Assembly (NCBI GenBank): GCA_944381255.1
Contig: CALWKL010000092.1
Location: 1 to 24,138 of the forward strand
DNA from: an uncultured Clostridia bacterium
GTDB taxonomy: Bacteria; Bacillota; Clostridia; Christensenellales; UBA1242
Length of the DNA: 24,138 bases
Direction of reading: 5' to 3'
How positions within the stretch are numbered: position 1 is the stretch's first letter; every line of letters begins with the position of its first letter. The translations under genes were made by a program, and so were the position numbers. Positions 14,635-23,010 of this stretch are shown here, piece after piece. The notes beneath the pieces were generated by a model, which was given only the letters and a program-made list of their open reading frames with translations, had not been told where the DNA came from and searched no databases.

Positions 14635-16141
14635 ATTCTGTTTCTTCCAAGATTTCATCAGCCGATTTCTTTGAATTGATTTTTTGAGATATTTTCTCCA
14701 ATTCTTCTTGATTATCTTTTACCTTAGAGCTTCGAGCCAAAGCATTCTTGTCCACTTTTTTCTTTTTACTAGACTTAGATGCCAAGACAATATCTAGATT
14801 CTGGTCATTGTCAATAGTAATTTTAGGAGACTTGTTTTTAAGTGCTTGCAGTTTTTTAAAGTCATCTTCTTCCTTCTCTATCGCGACATCACCAGGATTA
14901 TCTTGAGTAAGGTCTAGCATTTCTGATATATCGTAGAAGTTTTCATCTATTATTCCAGCCTCTATAAGCTCTTCGTGTTCCCTAAGAGCTTCCCTAGCCT
15001 TTAACTTTTCATTCATGACGATAGATAATACTGATGCAATAGGCGCAGATATAATCATACCCACAATACCAAACATTGCACCACCTATGATTAAGGCAAG
15101 CAATATTATCAAGGTACGAGTGTTCATTCGTTTACTCATTATAAATGCTGGCATAAATGTAGTAACTAGCGCCCATTCAGCGACAGTAAATACGAAAGCC
15201 ATTAAGAAAAGGTTCATATTACCATCTAGCAAAGTAACCATAAGTAGAGGCACTGCAGCAATAAATCCACCGATATAAGGAATGATAGTGAGTATTCCCA
15301 ATATCAATGCCATCATAAAGGCATATGGCACACCCATAATAGCATAACCAATAATTGCTATAACGAATACAGTGAAGCAGACGATTAGAGTAGATACTAC
15401 GTACTGGTCCATCATATCTTTTGTTCGACGAGTAATCGTGAGTACCTCTTCTGCTTTCCTACGAGGGTAATAAGCATAGGTGTACCTTCTACCTGTCTTT
15501 GCTATCAACTCTTTGTCCTTTAGTAAGAAGAAAGAGATTAAGAAGCCCATAAAGAATGAGAAAATAGTTTGGGCAATTCCAAACACATTCTCTATATTAA
15601 TAGAGCCTGCAAGATTAGACACAAATTGCTCAATTGCAGAAATAACAGTATTAGCTATGCCTGTAGCATTTTCACCCGTGATACCGAATACTTGCACTAC
15701 CTGTATTACGAATACTTTTAATTGCTCCAACAAGTTGTTGAGTTGTGTTGGATTAGTAAACTGCTCTACCATACTGATAATGCTAGGCACAGCAATAGCA
15801 ATGAGGGTAATCAACAAGCCAAGAGTAACTATATAAAGTATTGATAGAGAAATAGCCCTCTTGTACTTTGACGCATTCGCACTACCGACAAAAGCATTTT
15901 TCATTAACTTATTTTCTATCAAATTCATTGGCTTAAGGAAAAGGTAAGATATTACCATAGCTATAATCACAGGGGTAAGACCAGCCAGCAAACTATTGAA
16001 TAGGCTAGCAATCTTATCACTAGCCACCGTCCACAGAATTAACGCAGCAAGTAAAACTATAAATATCCAAACATACCATTTACGCATCTTACCCGAACTA
16101 CTAGGACTATCTTCAAAAATATTGTTTTTATCCATCTTCAT
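14633..16141 (-). CDS. AI-2E (YdbI/PerM) family membrane protein with long cytoplasmic tail
   Basis: Multi-pass inner-membrane protein of the AI-2E transporter family, whose members export or exchange small solutes. The substrate here is unknown. 502 aa. The membrane part spans about 22-376 with family-typical stretches LLAGLTPVIIAMVISYLFLK (51-70), FFMGFLISFFLLKDK (196-210), PYIGGFIAAVPLL (288-300) and GGAMFGIVGMIISAPIASV (353-371). The last 126 residues are a charged cytoplasmic tail, first acidic, then Lys/Ser-rich (SSKKKKVDK), longer than usual. The first ATG follows a perfect AAAGGAGGTG lying in the end of the upstream gene, two bases after that gene's stop. It forms a two-gene operon with the YbhN-like protein. 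Confidence 0.9.
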   Translation of the reverse strand: MKMDKNNIFEDSPSSSGKMRKWYVWIFIVLLAALILWTVASDKIASLFNSLLAGLTPVIIAMVISYLFLKPMNLIENKLMKNAFVGSANASKYKRAISLSILYIVTLGLLITLIAIAVPSIISMVEQFTNPTQLNNLLEQLKVFVIQVVQVFGITGENATGIANTVISAIEQFVSNLAGSINIENVFGIAQTIFSFFMGFLISFFLLKDKELIAKTGRRYTYAYYPRRKAEEVLTITRRTKDMMDQYVVSTLIVCFTVFVIAIIGYAIMGVPYAFMMALILGILTIIPYIGGFIAAVPLLMVTLLDGNMNLFLMAFVFTVAEWALVTTFMPAFIMSKRMNTRTLIILLALIIGGAMFGIVGMIISAPIASVLSIVMNEKLKAREALREHEELIEAGIIDENFYDISEMLDLTQDNPGDVAIEKEEDDFKKLQALKNKSPKITIDNDQNLDIVLASKSSKKKKVDKNALARSSKVKDNQEELEKISQKINSKKSADEILEETE

Positions 16142-16143
16142 CT

Positions 16144-17499
16144 CTACTTCACCTCCTTTGTGTTCTTATCTTTGTTGCTTTTCTTAGATTTTTTTAGTAT
16201 TTCTGCATTAGAATAATGCAGGCTCTCGACTTTTGTCCTATCTTCCATTCTATATTTTTGTAACAATGGTTCGATTCGTTTGTTCCCTATCAAAAAGTCG
16301 TACAGCAACAAAATCGCTCCTTGCAACAAGTAGCCATAATAAGTGAGAATTCTCCAGAAAAGCATCGCCCAGACGGTTATACCTGAGGCACTTTTCTTAA
16401 AGTATTCGCTAAATAGCGCACCAAAGGACAGTTCTGCCGTACCAGCACCACCCGGTAGCGGCATGAAACTTATAGCCAAATCACATACCACTTGCAATAC
16501 TAACAGTTGAAACCAAATTGAGACAGTCGCATCAGTATTGAACATACAGTAGATTACGAAAGGTATGGTGTACATAGCAGTCAAATATATAATACTCAAC
16601 ACCACTTGGAAAAAAGCATTCCAACCACTTTTCATAAACATTTTAAAAGTAGCAGTATATTCTTTTACCGTACGCATAAGTTTTCTAAAAGTAACACGAT
16701 AGTCCTTTACTAGCCTCATTTTAGAGCCAAGCTTTAGTATGCCTATCATCAATCTTGGCGCAAACTTTTTGCTAATAGACAAAAAGAATACTGCAAAAAT
16801 TATCAGCGCATTAAGTATTAGTCCTATCCAGGAAAGTGTAAGCAAGAAGGTATTGATAGGCATATGCGTAAATACACTTATTAATAAAATAATACCAGTA
16901 TAAACTATAAATACTAGTTGACCATATACATACTTGGATAGAGGCACACTTGATGCTGTACTACCATTCAATCCTCGTTTGTTAAGGTAGTAGATTTGGA
17001 ATGGCTGACCACCGGTAGACAATGGAGTTACGCAGTCATAAAATCGACATATTACTGTAGATTTGAAGCTAAGTATAGGTCTCCACCTACCTGTTACTTT
17101 TTTTATCGACACTGCTATACGCATAGAGTCTACTACATTTATGAATAGAAATAGCAGAACTCCGACCACTAGCCACCACCAATTCATCTTTGACGCTAGT
17201 AGGTCAGTTAGCGATACAGCTCCCTCGCTACGAATTTGGAAAAACAAAATAATGGCTAGGATTACCAAGTTTAGCATTAAAAAGCCAAAGCTTAGCCAGC
17301 GCTTCTTTGTACTGCGTTGTTTTGCCACAGCCTCATAACTTGAGTTAATTGCATCTTTGGCTATTGATTCTTTTTCTGCTTCAGCCTCTAGATGCTCGGC
17401 AGTATTTTCTGTCGTTATCTTGGTAAAATCTTTGCTAACACTTTTTTTGTAGGCATGTTTATGTAGATGCAATGGAGAAAAAGCCTTGCGTACATACAA
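16144..17499 (-). CDS. YbhN / MprF N-terminal-like flippase-family membrane protein
   Basis: Integral membrane protein of the lysylphosphatidylglycerol synthetase transmembrane / UPF0104 (YbhN) family. Relatives move or modify membrane lipids, but no aminoacyl-transferase domain is present here. Seen: a 67-residue charged cytoplasmic N-terminal extension, first membrane segment about 68-89, the conserved TPLSTGGQPFQIYYL (158-172), and MPLPGGAGTAELSFG (346-360) in the last third, then a short basic tail. The frame opens at 17553. The only usual start codon before the membrane domain is the TTG at 17499, which has no clear ribosome binding site, so the N-terminus is uncertain. The transcript would have a leader of about 107 nt. 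Co-transcribed with the AI-2E-family gene. Confidence 0.87.
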   Translation of the reverse strand: MYVRKAFSPLHLHKHAYKKSVSKDFTKITTENTAEHLEAEAEKESIAKDAINSSYEAVAKQRSTKKRWLSFGFLMLNLVILAIILFFQIRSEGAVSLTDLLASKMNWWWLVVGVLLFLFINVVDSMRIAVSIKKVTGRWRPILSFKSTVICRFYDCVTPLSTGGQPFQIYYLNKRGLNGSTASSVPLSKYVYGQLVFIVYTGIILLISVFTHMPINTFLLTLSWIGLILNALIIFAVFFLSISKKFAPRLMIGILKLGSKMRLVKDYRVTFRKLMRTVKEYTATFKMFMKSGWNAFFQVVLSIIYLTAMYTIPFVIYCMFNTDATVSIWFQLLVLQVVCDLAISFMPLPGGAGTAELSFGALFSEYFKKSASGITVWAMLFWRILTYYGYLLQGAILLLYDFLIGNKRIEPLLQKYRMEDRTKVESLHYSNAEILKKSKKSNKDKNTKEVK

Positions 17500-17570
17500 G
17501 ACTGGCTCGGCGATTTTTTTATCTTTAGGCGGTGAATGGTTTAAATATATTTCTTATTCATCAGCCATAC

Positions 17571-17590
17571 GCCCCACATAACCCCACATA
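17571..17590. repeat. Tandem 10-bp repeat in the leader of the YbhN-like gene
   Basis: On the minus strand TATGTGGGGT is followed directly by TATGTGGGGC. It lies in the predicted untranslated leader. Each copy holds an ATG opening a tiny frame (11 or 12 codons) that ends before the main gene. Confidence 0.5.
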
Positions 17591-17612
17591 ATAAAATATT
17601 ACTATAAATTAT

Positions 17613-17641
17613 ATATTACCAAAAATTAAATTTTTTGTCAA
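17613..17641 (-). promoter_or_regulatory. Promoter of the YbhN-like / AI-2E operon
   Basis: Minus strand TTGACA (17636-17641, perfect), 17-bp spacer, TAATAT (17613-17618). It starts 13 bp beyond the tilS terminator hairpin. The predicted leader to the TTG at 17499 is about 107 nt. Confidence 0.65.
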
Positions 17642-17653
17642 AAGAAAAATAGA

Positions 17654-17678
17654 AAAATTGGGAGTTATGCCCAATTTT
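17654..17678 (-). terminator. Terminator of tilS with the stop codon in its loop
   Basis: Nine-bp stem AAAATTGGG / CCCAATTTT, with the 7-nt loop 17663-17669 containing the TAA of tilS. On the minus strand the 5' arm encodes the last residues (ENW) and the 3' arm runs into TTTTTCTATTTTTC. Confidence 0.85.
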
Positions 17679-19008
17679 CTAAATCATATTTAATTATACC
17701 ATAGTTTTTGGTTTCCTCAGTAACGCGCAGTTGCTCGGAAATATCCACACCAGCAACAGCCAGCACATCGTTTCCAATAGCAAGGACTGGTAGATAATTT
17801 CTTAGTCGCGCTGGAATTTTTTTGTCTATTAGATATGATTTTAACTTTTTAGTTCCACCACCAAATTTTTCTATTATATCGCCCTCTCTACGCACACGCC
17901 ACACAGCACCATTAGGAATTTTGTCTATGTCAAAAACTAGATACTGCTCATCAAATTTTGGGTTTCGCACACGCCTAACCACCAGCTTGCCGTAGTCTCC
18001 AAATTGAATTTTACCTACTTTAAATGGCCATTCTATATCGACATTGAAGGCGGGCTTCTCCCTAGTAAGTGTGAGATACTCGTACTCTTTGTGTGCTGTA
18101 ACTTTTTGAGGCAAATCAAGTTTTGACCCGTTTTCGCAACTGACAGCTAGATTTATCATCATTTGATAATGTTTGCGCTCAAAATCTTGAGTAACACCCA
18201 ATTTTTTTATAGAATCGAATAACATTCTATATATTATTGGCTTATCGTATACGAAATAAGTCAACGGAATCTTTATAACGCCATTAAATTCTAGAATAGC
18301 ATCAAAATCTACCATTTTACGGATACACTGGTCATCTTCACGGCAAATTTTACCAAAATCGCATAGAGAATTATCAAGATTTGGCCAAACTGACCGTAAT
18401 TTTGGCATTATTTCTTGTCGCAAAAGGTTACGACTGATAGTTGTGTCGGTATTAGTTTCATCTTCTAGGTAAGGAATATTATTTGCTTTTACATAATCTA
18501 TTATGTCCTGCTTTGGAGTATTGAGCAAAGGTCTTGCAACATAATCTCTCAATAGACTCATACCACTAGCACCAGTAAGCCCACTACCGCGTAAAATGTG
18601 TAATAGTATAGTTTCTGCTTGGTCTCTCTGGTGATGAGCGAGAGCAACCATATCAATTTTACCTTTTTCTTTTAATTCAGCGAAAATTGCAAAACGAGCC
18701 CTTCTACACGCATCTTCTAGAGTTCCACCTTCTTTTTGAGCGATGACGCCTACATCTACCCTACGCCCTATGTGTTCAATACCTGCTTCTTTGCAATAGT
18801 TAGCTACAAATTTTGCCTCAACTTCATCATTTTCTCTTGTGCCATGATTTACATTAATAGCTACTACTTCAATACCCAATACTTCGCTATTATTATGCAA
18901 GAAATGTAGCAGTGCCATACTATCCATACCACCACTTACTCCTACACCTATTCTCTTTGCATTACCGAATAAGTGAGTAGTCTTAATCAAATCAATTACC
19001 TTTTCCAT
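17665..19008 (-). CDS. tilS: tRNA(Ile)-lysidine synthetase
   Basis: Converts C34 of tRNA(Ile2)(CAU) to lysidine so that it reads AUA, using ATP and lysine. 447 aa, normal length. Seen: PP-loop GVSGGMDSMALLHFL (23-37), NVNHGTREND (52-61), AHHQRDQAETILLHILRGSG (124-143), RPLLNTPKQDI, EDETNTDTTISRNLLRQEIM, and the C-terminal substrate-binding domain with GGGTKKLKSYLIDKKIPAR and PVLAIGNDVLAVAGV. The ATG has GAGGTGAT 6 bases upstream. spoIIE-tilS adjacency is common in spore-formers, but hpt and ftsH, the usual next genes, are absent and no HPRT fusion is present. It has its own promoter. Confidence 0.96.
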   Translation of the reverse strand: MEKVIDLIKTTHLFGNAKRIGVGVSGGMDSMALLHFLHNNSEVLGIEVVAINVNHGTRENDEVEAKFVANYCKEAGIEHIGRRVDVGVIAQKEGGTLEDACRRARFAIFAELKEKGKIDMVALAHHQRDQAETILLHILRGSGLTGASGMSLLRDYVARPLLNTPKQDIIDYVKANNIPYLEDETNTDTTISRNLLRQEIMPKLRSVWPNLDNSLCDFGKICREDDQCIRKMVDFDAILEFNGVIKIPLTYFVYDKPIIYRMLFDSIKKLGVTQDFERKHYQMMINLAVSCENGSKLDLPQKVTAHKEYEYLTLTREKPAFNVDIEWPFKVGKIQFGDYGKLVVRRVRNPKFDEQYLVFDIDKIPNGAVWRVRREGDIIEKFGGGTKKLKSYLIDKKIPARLRNYLPVLAIGNDVLAVAGVDISEQLRVTEETKNYGIIKYDLENWA

Positions 19009-19026
19009 TTTTTATCACCTCTAGCT

Positions 19027-19055
19027 ATTATACTATAATAATGTATATTATTCAA
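19027..19055 (-). promoter_or_regulatory. Promoter of tilS
   Basis: Minus strand TTGAAT (19050-19055), 17-bp spacer, TATAAT (19027-19032), in the 68-bp gap after spoIIE. The start would be near 19020, leaving a short leader with the GAGGTGAT site. Confidence 0.6.
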
Positions 19056-19076
19056 TAGACAATATAAAAGTTTTTG

Positions 19077-21347
19077 CTAAACTTTACTAAATATTTTGCC
19101 AACCAGTACAGTCATATCATCTTTTGGGTAATTTTGATTATTTTCTATCGCGACACGCAATAAAGTATTCGCTACTTCTTGAGGGTTACTGTCATCACAT
19201 TCTGCTACCAATTTCCGTAAATTCTCTATACTGTCGAAGCTGTCCACCACTCCATCTGTGGCTAGCACCACCATATCGTTATCGCATAATATTATGCTAC
19301 TAATACTAGGCTTGAGTTCTTCTAAAATACCTAGCGGTAGCGCATTGCAATTTACTTGTTTTATATCTGTCCCGTTTTTTATAAAACTTGGAGGCGACCC
19401 AACTTTTATTATGTCGCAAGTACCATTTTCTAAGTCAATGACACATATATCAATAGCACTAAATCTTTCTTCATCATTCAATGTTAACAATTGATTGGTA
19501 GAGCGCAATATCAAATTGCTATCAAAACCTGCTTTATAAAAACTCTCAATCATATTAAGTGCAAGAGTACTAGTTTTTTGCGCTTGTTCACCACTACCCA
19601 TACCATCGCAGAGAGACAGTAAAACTTTACTTTTACCAATTTTGAGAACAGAATGTGTATCTCCTGATAGAGTATTACCTGCTTTTGTCCTGTTTGCCGA
19701 ACCAAAAATTATGTCATAATTATTAGCTTTTTTTAAAGTTACCACGCTGTAAGTTGGTTTTGCATCGTCTACAATACTATCTATTTCCATTTTTACCCCT
19801 AGCAATTTACCAACAACTTGCTCAATGCTAGGATTTGCGGTATCTTTCTTTTTGATGACCAAAGTTACTTGAAATAACTCTTTTGGGACTTCATAGAATA
19901 CTACTTCACTACATTGCACACCTGCATACAGCAATTCCTCTCTCAACCTTTTTTCTAATTCGGTATCAAAGGATACTTCTACCCCCATTTCTTTGGCAAG
20001 GGATTGTATTATTTCGGCAATCCCACTCATTTGTTCTGCTAATAATCTCCTGCCACTATTTAGATTGTTATCGCTTTGAATATTACTCTTATATTCATTA
20101 ATTAGCATATTCACACTGCCAATCAAGAGAGTGAGTCTAATACAATTAGTAGTTAACACGGGAGGCACATCAATCAGAGAAACTTTGCCTCGTTGATAGC
20201 AATACATCAGCATATTACTAATAGCATCATTTATCGATTCGTTAAGACCTAGGCATTTGCCTCTATTAGGACACGCAGAGCAATGTTGTCGTCTGACTTC
20301 GGTAACTAAATATGGTATACTTTTATCAAAATCTCTATTTGAAGTAATCATTTTGGAAAATACTTTTTGCAATTCTAAAAAAACATCACCCAAATCATAC
20401 AATCTATTGCAAAGATTCTTTCTATTTTTATTTATCAAAGTACGCACAGCATAATCTTCTTTGTCAGTTAAAACTACATTTCTAGTAACTCGCAAGATTT
20501 TACTTGGAATACATAAGAAAATGACGCTTCCTGCCACCACGCTTACAAAATGCCAAAGAGTGTAATTATTTAGAAAATACAATCCAGATATCGCATCGAC
20601 AAAAGCCACCACAAGCGCTGGAAACAAGCGTTTATCTGATTGTGTAAGTGCAACAAATAAGTTCATAAATATGATATGAGATAAATAGAGAAAATTACCA
20701 CTGACGAAACTTAACCCAAGCCCCAAGAAGATACTACCCAACATACTTGCGCTCACGCCCAAGATATTATTCGATAGTAGTAACAGCAGTGTAATAATAC
20801 CAAATACATAATAACTAGCGAATGGTAGGCACCCTAGACCAGCGGACAACGCGAATATAAGTACTCCAAAGCATATCACTTCATCTATTCCATATTTTCG
20901 CCTTATCCCTTTTAGCAAAATGTTTTGGAATAAATTTAAATATGCGTACAAGCATATCAGCCCCAGGGTTAGAGTTAGCATCGCGCTCCAAAGCATTTCT
21001 GGACTTCCACTGGAAATATACAACAAACCGAATTGAGATAAAAATGCATAACAGCCTATTAAAATATGATTGAGCGGTTTGTTAAATTTGTAATGCAGAA
21101 AATAAGCAATTAGTATTACGCCCGAAGTAACGCAATCGACTATTACCTGTCCTAGAGTGCCAAATACCAAAAATCCAGACAATATATACAGTGGTGCCAA
21201 TATATAGACTTTTTGTCCACACCAAATTAGTGCAAATAGCATACCAAAAGCAAACGGGTGCACTCCCCTAATTGACCCCGACATTAATATAAAAAACAAA
21301 AGAAAAAAGCCACAATATTTTGCAATATTCTTTGCAACAGAATACAT
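19077..21347 (-). CDS. spoIIE: Stage II sporulation protein E, membrane PP2C phosphatase
   Basis: Dephosphorylates SpoIIAA to activate sigma-F in the forespore and takes part in the polar septum. 756 aa. Seen: about ten membrane segments over residues 8-285, a central regulatory/oligomerisation region (about 290-560) with a cysteine group C356, C359, C365 (HCSACPNRGKC), and a C-terminal PP2C domain with LLSLCDGMGSGEQA (576-589, metal ligand D581), VGSPPSFIK (649-657), LPLGILEE (670-677), LATDGVVDSF (695-704, D698) and PKDDMTVL (741-748, D743/D744). All metal-binding acids are present. The ATG has AGGAGG 6 bases upstream. Divergent from walJ and followed by tilS. Confidence 0.96.
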   Translation of the reverse strand: MYSVAKNIAKYCGFFLLFFILMSGSIRGVHPFAFGMLFALIWCGQKVYILAPLYILSGFLVFGTLGQVIVDCVTSGVILIAYFLHYKFNKPLNHILIGCYAFLSQFGLLYISSGSPEMLWSAMLTLTLGLICLYAYLNLFQNILLKGIRRKYGIDEVICFGVLIFALSAGLGCLPFASYYVFGIITLLLLLSNNILGVSASMLGSIFLGLGLSFVSGNFLYLSHIIFMNLFVALTQSDKRLFPALVVAFVDAISGLYFLNNYTLWHFVSVVAGSVIFLCIPSKILRVTRNVVLTDKEDYAVRTLINKNRKNLCNRLYDLGDVFLELQKVFSKMITSNRDFDKSIPYLVTEVRRQHCSACPNRGKCLGLNESINDAISNMLMYCYQRGKVSLIDVPPVLTTNCIRLTLLIGSVNMLINEYKSNIQSDNNLNSGRRLLAEQMSGIAEIIQSLAKEMGVEVSFDTELEKRLREELLYAGVQCSEVVFYEVPKELFQVTLVIKKKDTANPSIEQVVGKLLGVKMEIDSIVDDAKPTYSVVTLKKANNYDIIFGSANRTKAGNTLSGDTHSVLKIGKSKVLLSLCDGMGSGEQAQKTSTLALNMIESFYKAGFDSNLILRSTNQLLTLNDEERFSAIDICVIDLENGTCDIIKVGSPPSFIKNGTDIKQVNCNALPLGILEELKPSISSIILCDNDMVVLATDGVVDSFDSIENLRKLVAECDDSNPQEVANTLLRVAIENNQNYPKDDMTVLVGKIFSKV

Positions 21348-21428
21348 AATATTCCTCCTAACAGATATTATATATCAAAAAAATCACAAAGGCTGGTGCA
21401 AAACAAGAGTGAATTTGGTGCTTCGTAA

Positions 21429-21461
21429 AAGATAATTGGTTAAAAAAAAAGATTATGTCAA
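21429..21461 (-). promoter_or_regulatory. Possible Spo0A-type promoter of spoIIE with long spacer
   Basis: Minus strand TTGACA (21456-21461) has no good -10 at 17 bp. The best match is TATCTT (21429-21434) at 21 bp, the atypical spacing reported for Spo0A-activated spoIIE of B. subtilis. TTGACA also fits the core of a Spo0A box (TYGACA). A TATAAT nearer the gene (21367-21372) lacks a -35. Confidence 0.35.
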
Positions 21462-21466
21462 TTCTT

Positions 21467-21495
21467 TTGCTTTTTTTTGAATTTTGATATATAAT
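21467..21495 (+). promoter_or_regulatory. Promoter of walJ
   Basis: TTGCTT (21467-21472), 17-bp spacer, TATAAT (21490-21495). The start would be near 21502, with a leader of about 28 nt carrying GGAG. Its -35 lies only 5 bp from the TTGACA proposed for spoIIE on the other strand, so the two promoters are back to back. Confidence 0.6.
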
Positions 21496-21529
21496 AGAGC
21501 AAATTTTAACTAGATATATGGAGTAAAAA

Positions 21530-22324
21530 ATGCGCATTTGTGTATTAGGAAGTGGTAGCAAAGGAAACTGTACCTTTGTGGAAGGCGAAAATACTCGTAT
21601 TCTCATTGATGCTGGACTTACCAAAGCTGATATTGAATCACGCCTTGCCCTTATTGGAGTAAATCCAGATAGTATAGATAGTATACTTGTAACGCACGAA
21701 CATAGCGATCATATCAAGGGCTTAGGCGCTTTTGCTCGTGCGCATGGAGTCAAAATATTTGCGCACCCAGACACTTGGAACGAAATGGATAGCAAATTAG
21801 GTGCTATCAAAAGCGAAAATAAGATTGGTATATATAATCAAGATTTTTACATCAATGAATTAGGAATTGCTAACTTTGACTTATCTCATGATAGTCGACA
21901 TTGTCTAGGCTATAGTATCTATGACGGCACCAAAAAATTTAGTATAGCTACCGACCTAGGCTTCATCACCGATAGTATAATAAAAAATCTCGCTGATAGT
22001 AGTCTGGTGGTTTTAGAAGCAAATCATGATGTGAATAGATTAAAACTTAATCCTAGATACCCTATAGCGCTAAAAAACAGAATACTGTCAAAATATGGGC
22101 ATCTAAACAATCAGGATAGTGCCGAAGCAGTAACTAAAATGCTAGGATACGGAATACGAGGCTTAATACCTGCACATCTAAGTGAAGAAAATAATACTCC
22201 CGAACTTGTCTTAGAATCATTGCAAAAAGCCATTAGTCAAGCTGGAGGCAATCTAGCCAAAGAATTGCATGTAGAGATTGCAAAGCAACACCAAATCGGC
22301 AATATTTATAGGTTAAAGAGTTAA
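21530..22324 (+). CDS. walJ: Metallo-beta-lactamase-fold exonuclease, WalJ/YycJ family
   Basis: MBL-fold nuclease-like protein. YycJ/WalJ of B. subtilis is linked to DNA metabolism and lies by the walRK genes, which are not seen here. 264 aa, the family length. Seen: opening LGSGSKGNCTFVE (6-18), ILIDAGL (24-30), the metal motif THEHSDHIKGL (55-65, with H56, H58, D60, H61), HDSRHCLGYSI, FSIATDLGFIT (with the bridging Asp), LEANHD, and the C-terminal IPAHLSEENNTPEL characteristic of this subgroup. The ATG has GGAG 6 bases upstream. The final codons and the stop lie inside its terminator hairpin. Confidence 0.92.
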   Translation: MRICVLGSGSKGNCTFVEGENTRILIDAGLTKADIESRLALIGVNPDSIDSILVTHEHSDHIKGLGAFARAHGVKIFAHPDTWNEMDSKLGAIKSENKIGIYNQDFYINELGIANFDLSHDSRHCLGYSIYDGTKKFSIATDLGFITDSIIKNLADSSLVVLEANHDVNRLKLNPRYPIALKNRILSKYGHLNNQDSAEAVTKMLGYGIRGLIPAHLSEENNTPELVLESLQKAISQAGGNLAKELHVEIAKQHQIGNIYRLKS

Positions 22325-22344
22325 TCAAATAGCTCTTTTTTTTT
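22315..22344 (+). terminator. Terminator of walJ, containing its stop codon
   Basis: Nine-pair stem AAAGAGTTA / TAGCTCTTT (one T-G wobble), 6-nt loop (22324-22329), then a nine-T run to 22344. The walJ TAA (22322-22324) straddles the stem and loop. Confidence 0.88.
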
Positions 22345-22404
22345 ATGAATATTTCTGTCATTTCTGCACAAATTATAAATAGAAAAAATAAGGTGGTAAA
22401 AAAA

Positions 22405-22971
22405 ATGGCAGAAAAATCTACCAAAAAAACTAATCAACAAAAAAGTGCTACAGATATAAAATCTAATAGCACAAACACACAAACAAAAGCGCAGGCTAAG
22501 GCAAAAGAGCCTCTAATTAGTACCAAGAAGAAGGTAGGTATAGCAATCTACTTTACTTTCCTCGCTACCCTTGCCGCAGTTATGGGTGTACAGATGCTTG
22601 TAACAAGCCAATTTGGACAAAGTACTGATGCCCCTACAGATACTTACAATACAACAGTCAACGAAGATAATACACAAAACCCTGATGCCAATAACTTTTC
22701 TAATTATCCAATAGACGAACAAAAACCCGACTTTAATGTAGGCAAACATTTCGATACAGATTACAACAATAACACATCAAATAATATAACAGACCCATAT
22801 ACAGAAATGTCAACTGACAATCAAAACGCTGTTTTGCCTAATGAAACTACACAATCAGACTATACTCAACCTAACGACTGTGAGAATGGTGAATGCATAG
22901 ACCCTGGTTTTAGCGTAGACCCTAATAACATAAATTTGAACGAAAATCAATCATATCAATCTAATCAGTAA
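22405..22971 (+). CDS. Single-pass membrane protein with Asn/Asp-rich extracytoplasmic region
   Basis: I do not recognise this protein. From the ATG at 22405 it has 188 aa: a 43-residue cytoplasmic part rich in Lys, Thr, Ser and Gln, one membrane segment (about 44-67, VGIAIYFTFLATLAAVMGVQ), and a 120-residue outer region rich in Asn, Asp, Thr, Gln and Pro with almost no hydrophobic core, so probably disordered. Two cysteines close together near the end (NDCENGECIDPG) could pair. Topology is N-in by the positive-inside rule. An earlier ATG at 22345 abuts the walJ terminator T-run and has no ribosome binding site, while 22405 has AGGTGG 8 bases upstream. It shares a bidirectional terminator with the convergent GLUG gene. 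Confidence 0.8.
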   Translation: MAEKSTKKTNQQKSATDIKSNSTNTQTKAQAKAKEPLISTKKKVGIAIYFTFLATLAAVMGVQMLVTSQFGQSTDAPTDTYNTTVNEDNTQNPDANNFSNYPIDEQKPDFNVGKHFDTDYNNNTSNNITDPYTEMSTDNQNAVLPNETTQSDYTQPNDCENGECIDPGFSVDPNNINLNENQSYQSNQ

Positions 22972-22975
22972 ATAA

Positions 22976-23002
22976 AAAAACGCAATATTAAATTGCGTTT
23001 TT
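22976..23002. terminator. Bidirectional terminator between the membrane protein and the GLUG gene
   Basis: Perfect 11-bp stem AAAAACGCAAT / ATTGCGTTTTT with the loop ATTAA (22987-22991). The plus strand continues TTATTTACATTT and the minus strand TTATTTACTG, so it can serve both convergent genes. Confidence 0.9.
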
Positions 23003-23010
23003 ATTTACAT

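Noticed and set aside
17530..17553. TTTAAAC heptamer before the YbhN-like frame as a -1 frameshift site joining a tiny upstream frame
   Set aside because: The heptamer phase matches the main frame, not the upstream one, so canonical -1 slippage would lead away from the gene.
22345..22404. ATG at 22345 as start of the membrane protein
   Set aside because: It abuts the walJ terminator T-run, so it would be leaderless or terminated, and it lacks a ribosome binding site. 22405 has one.
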